Source of the DNA: Fimbriiglobus sp. | GTDB lineage: Bacteria > Planctomycetota > Planctomycetia > Gemmatales > Gemmataceae | Assembly (NCBI GenBank): GCA_025362195.1 | Contig: JANYHV010000206.1 | Location: 1-48,061, forward strand | Length of the DNA stretch: 48,061 nt | Direction of reading: 5' to 3' | In this document: piece by piece, positions 46,294 through 48,061 of the stretch | Layout of the letters: each line of letters starts with the position of its first letter | Numbering within the stretch: position 1 is the stretch's first letter | Translations under genes and position numbers: made by a program | The notes under the pieces: generated by a model | Databases searched by the model: none | Seen by the model: only the letters and a program-made list of their open reading frames with translations | What the model was told of the DNA's origin: nothing

Positions 46294-47523
46294 ATGCCTT
46301 TCCACACCCACCGCCTGCCCAACGGCCTGCAACTCATCGGCGAGACGTTGCCGACGGCCCGGTCCGCGTCGTGCGGGTTCTTCGTCGTCACCGGGTCGCG
46401 GGACGAGGTCGGCCCCGAGTCCGGCGTGTCGCACTTCCTCGAACACATGATGTTCAAGGGCACGCCCCGCCGCACGGCGCTGGAAGTGAACCTCGACTTC
46501 GACCGCATCGGGGCCAACTACAACGCCTACACCAGCGAAGAGACGACGGTCTACTACGCCTCCTTGTTGCCCGAGTACCTGCCCAAGGGCATCGACATCC
46601 TGGCGGACATCCTGCGGCCGAGCCTGCGCGACGAGGACTTCACGACCGAGAAGCAGGTGATCCTCGAAGAGATCAAGATGTACGAGGACAGCCCCGGGTC
46701 GATGGCCTGGGACCACGCCAAGCAGATCTACTTCGGCAACCACCCGCTGGGCAACTCGATCCTCGGCACGACAGAGAGCATCGCCGCCCTGACCCGCGAC
46801 CAAATGCACGCCTACTTCGAGCGGCGGTACGCTCCGGGGAACGTCGTCGTCGCGGCGTCCGGGAACTTCGACTGGGCCGAGTTCGTGGAGCTCGTCGGGG
46901 CGAAGTGCGGGCACTGGGCGGACGTGGCGACCGGCCGCGTGAACACCACCGACAAGGCCGGCACGCCGGGGTCGCACTACGTCACCAAGGCGAGCGCGAC
47001 GCAGCAGCACTTCCTGCTGATGAACCGCGGCCCGTCGGCCGAGAACCTCACCCGGTACGCCGGGTCGGTCCTGGCGACGGCCATCGGCGACGACTCCGGC
47101 AGCCGCATGTATTGGGACCTCGTCGACCCGGGCCTCGTCGAGAGCGCCGGGGCGATGACCGACCAGGCCCAGGGCACCGGGCTGGCCGTGGCGTCGTTCT
47201 CGTCGGACCCCGAAAAGGCCCCGGAAAACCTCGCCATCGTCCGCCGCATCCTGACCGACGTGCAGGCGAACGGCATCACGGCCGACGAGTTGACGCAGGC
47301 GAAGAACAAGATCGCCAGCCGGATCGTGCGGGGCAACGAGCGGCCGATGGGCCGGATGCGGTCGATCGCCGGGGCGTGGATTTACAACCGCGAGTACGCC
47401 GACGTGGACACCGAACTCGCCCGGTTCGACGCGGTGACCCTGGGCAGCGTCCGCGGCTACCTCGACGAGTACCCGCTGAACACCCCCACCGTCGTCGGCT
47501 ACGGCCCCCTGACGGGGGCGTAA
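46294..47523 (+). CDS. M16 family metallopeptidase, zinc-binding subunit
   Basis: GVSHFLEHMMFKGTPRRT (HxxEH) with downstream TEKQVILEEIKMYEDSP. Confidence 0.93.
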   Translation: MPFHTHRLPNGLQLIGETLPTARSASCGFFVVTGSRDEVGPESGVSHFLEHMMFKGTPRRTALEVNLDFDRIGANYNAYTSEETTVYYASLLPEYLPKGIDILADILRPSLRDEDFTTEKQVILEEIKMYEDSPGSMAWDHAKQIYFGNHPLGNSILGTTESIAALTRDQMHAYFERRYAPGNVVVAASGNFDWAEFVELVGAKCGHWADVATGRVNTTDKAGTPGSHYVTKASATQQHFLLMNRGPSAENLTRYAGSVLATAIGDDSGSRMYWDLVDPGLVESAGAMTDQAQGTGLAVASFSSDPEKAPENLAIVRRILTDVQANGITADELTQAKNKIASRIVRGNERPMGRMRSIAGAWIYNREYADVDTELARFDAVTLGSVRGYLDEYPLNTPTVVGYGPLTGA

Positions 47524-47535
47524 GGGGAATCACCC

Positions 47536-47922
47536 TCATTCTTCGTCGCTATCTACGGGTTTAATATTTACGAATGGCAACTCACAGAGCCCAGTTGCAC
47601 ACGCAAGAAGTTTGACTAGTGATTTTGTATGACTTGCAAGAAGATGTTGAATTTCGGGAGCGTGTTGATACGTGGAACAATTGCCGAGCATTACGACGAT
47701 CGCGGCACAATCAGCTATCGTCAGCTCCACAGTTATATTGTACTTCGTGGGCGAGTCGCCATACGGCTCGTCAAAAACTGTTATATCAATCCCGCCTTTG
47801 GCACTAGAAGTTACGCAGTCATTATAGCCATGTTTAGTTTCCGCCTGTATCGAAAAATTCCTCACGACATCTGTGAATTTACTAGTTCGGCCAAGGACCG
47901 ATGAGTATCGCCAGATATGCAT
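47536..47922 (-). CDS. Hypothetical protein in a low-GC patch
   Basis: 128-aa ORF in visibly AT-richer DNA; no recognised domain; competing short ORFs on the other strand. Confidence 0.4.
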   Translation of the reverse strand: MHIWRYSSVLGRTSKFTDVVRNFSIQAETKHGYNDCVTSSAKGGIDITVFDEPYGDSPTKYNITVELTIADCAAIVVMLGNCSTYQHAPEIQHLLASHTKSLVKLLACATGLCELPFVNIKPVDSDEE

Positions 47923-48061
47923 ATGTACTTTCGTAGCCGAATTTTACAGTACTGGACGCTGAATTGTACCTAGCACATGTAAATGGGTAGAGCGCTGAAA
48001 TTCTGAAGAAAGTCCGCTAGCCGCTTCGTTTTAGTAGCCAACTCGACGCCGCTCGCGCCGT

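Noticed and set aside
1-48061. tRNA/rRNA genes and intact IS elements or transposases
   Set aside because: None recognised by eye; a tRNAscan/Infernal and ISfinder search would be needed for a firm negative.

Overview
This is a high-GC bacterial window. The gene families (DUF1559 prepilin-like proteins, DUF1549/DUF1553 protein, TIGR02996 protein, PEP-CTERM proteins, TadE/TadG proteins) point to a planctomycete, probably Gemmataceae-like; that placement is an inference. I read about 37 coding regions. Most are housekeeping or ordinary: purM, prfB with a +1 frameshift, a YebC-like regulator, LL-diaminopimelate aminotransferase, lipoate ligase, an ABC transporter, epimerases and an M16 peptidase pair. 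The most notable items are: (1) a compact overlapping three-gene cassette at 29092-32735 (HhH-GPD/EndoIII-like glycosylase, C5-cytosine methyltransferase with a long C-terminal extension and a 37-bp internal direct repeat, and a candidate endonuclease), read as a possible restriction-modification system with linked base-excision repair; (2) six copies of a ~143-170 bp intergenic palindromic element with matching arms and divergent loops, often abutting stop codons; (3) a second palindromic family (GAGCGTCAGCGACTGGAG), intact at 44140-44211, whose two arms lie in inverted orientation around a NYN-domain gene at 35367-36299; (4) a winged-helix-like/P-loop ATPase gene pair of unknown function at 12272-15566. 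Two low-GC patches (about 16700-17430 and 47525-48061) look compositionally foreign. No tRNA, rRNA, CRISPR array or transposase was recognised. All calls are by eye from motifs; no database search was run.
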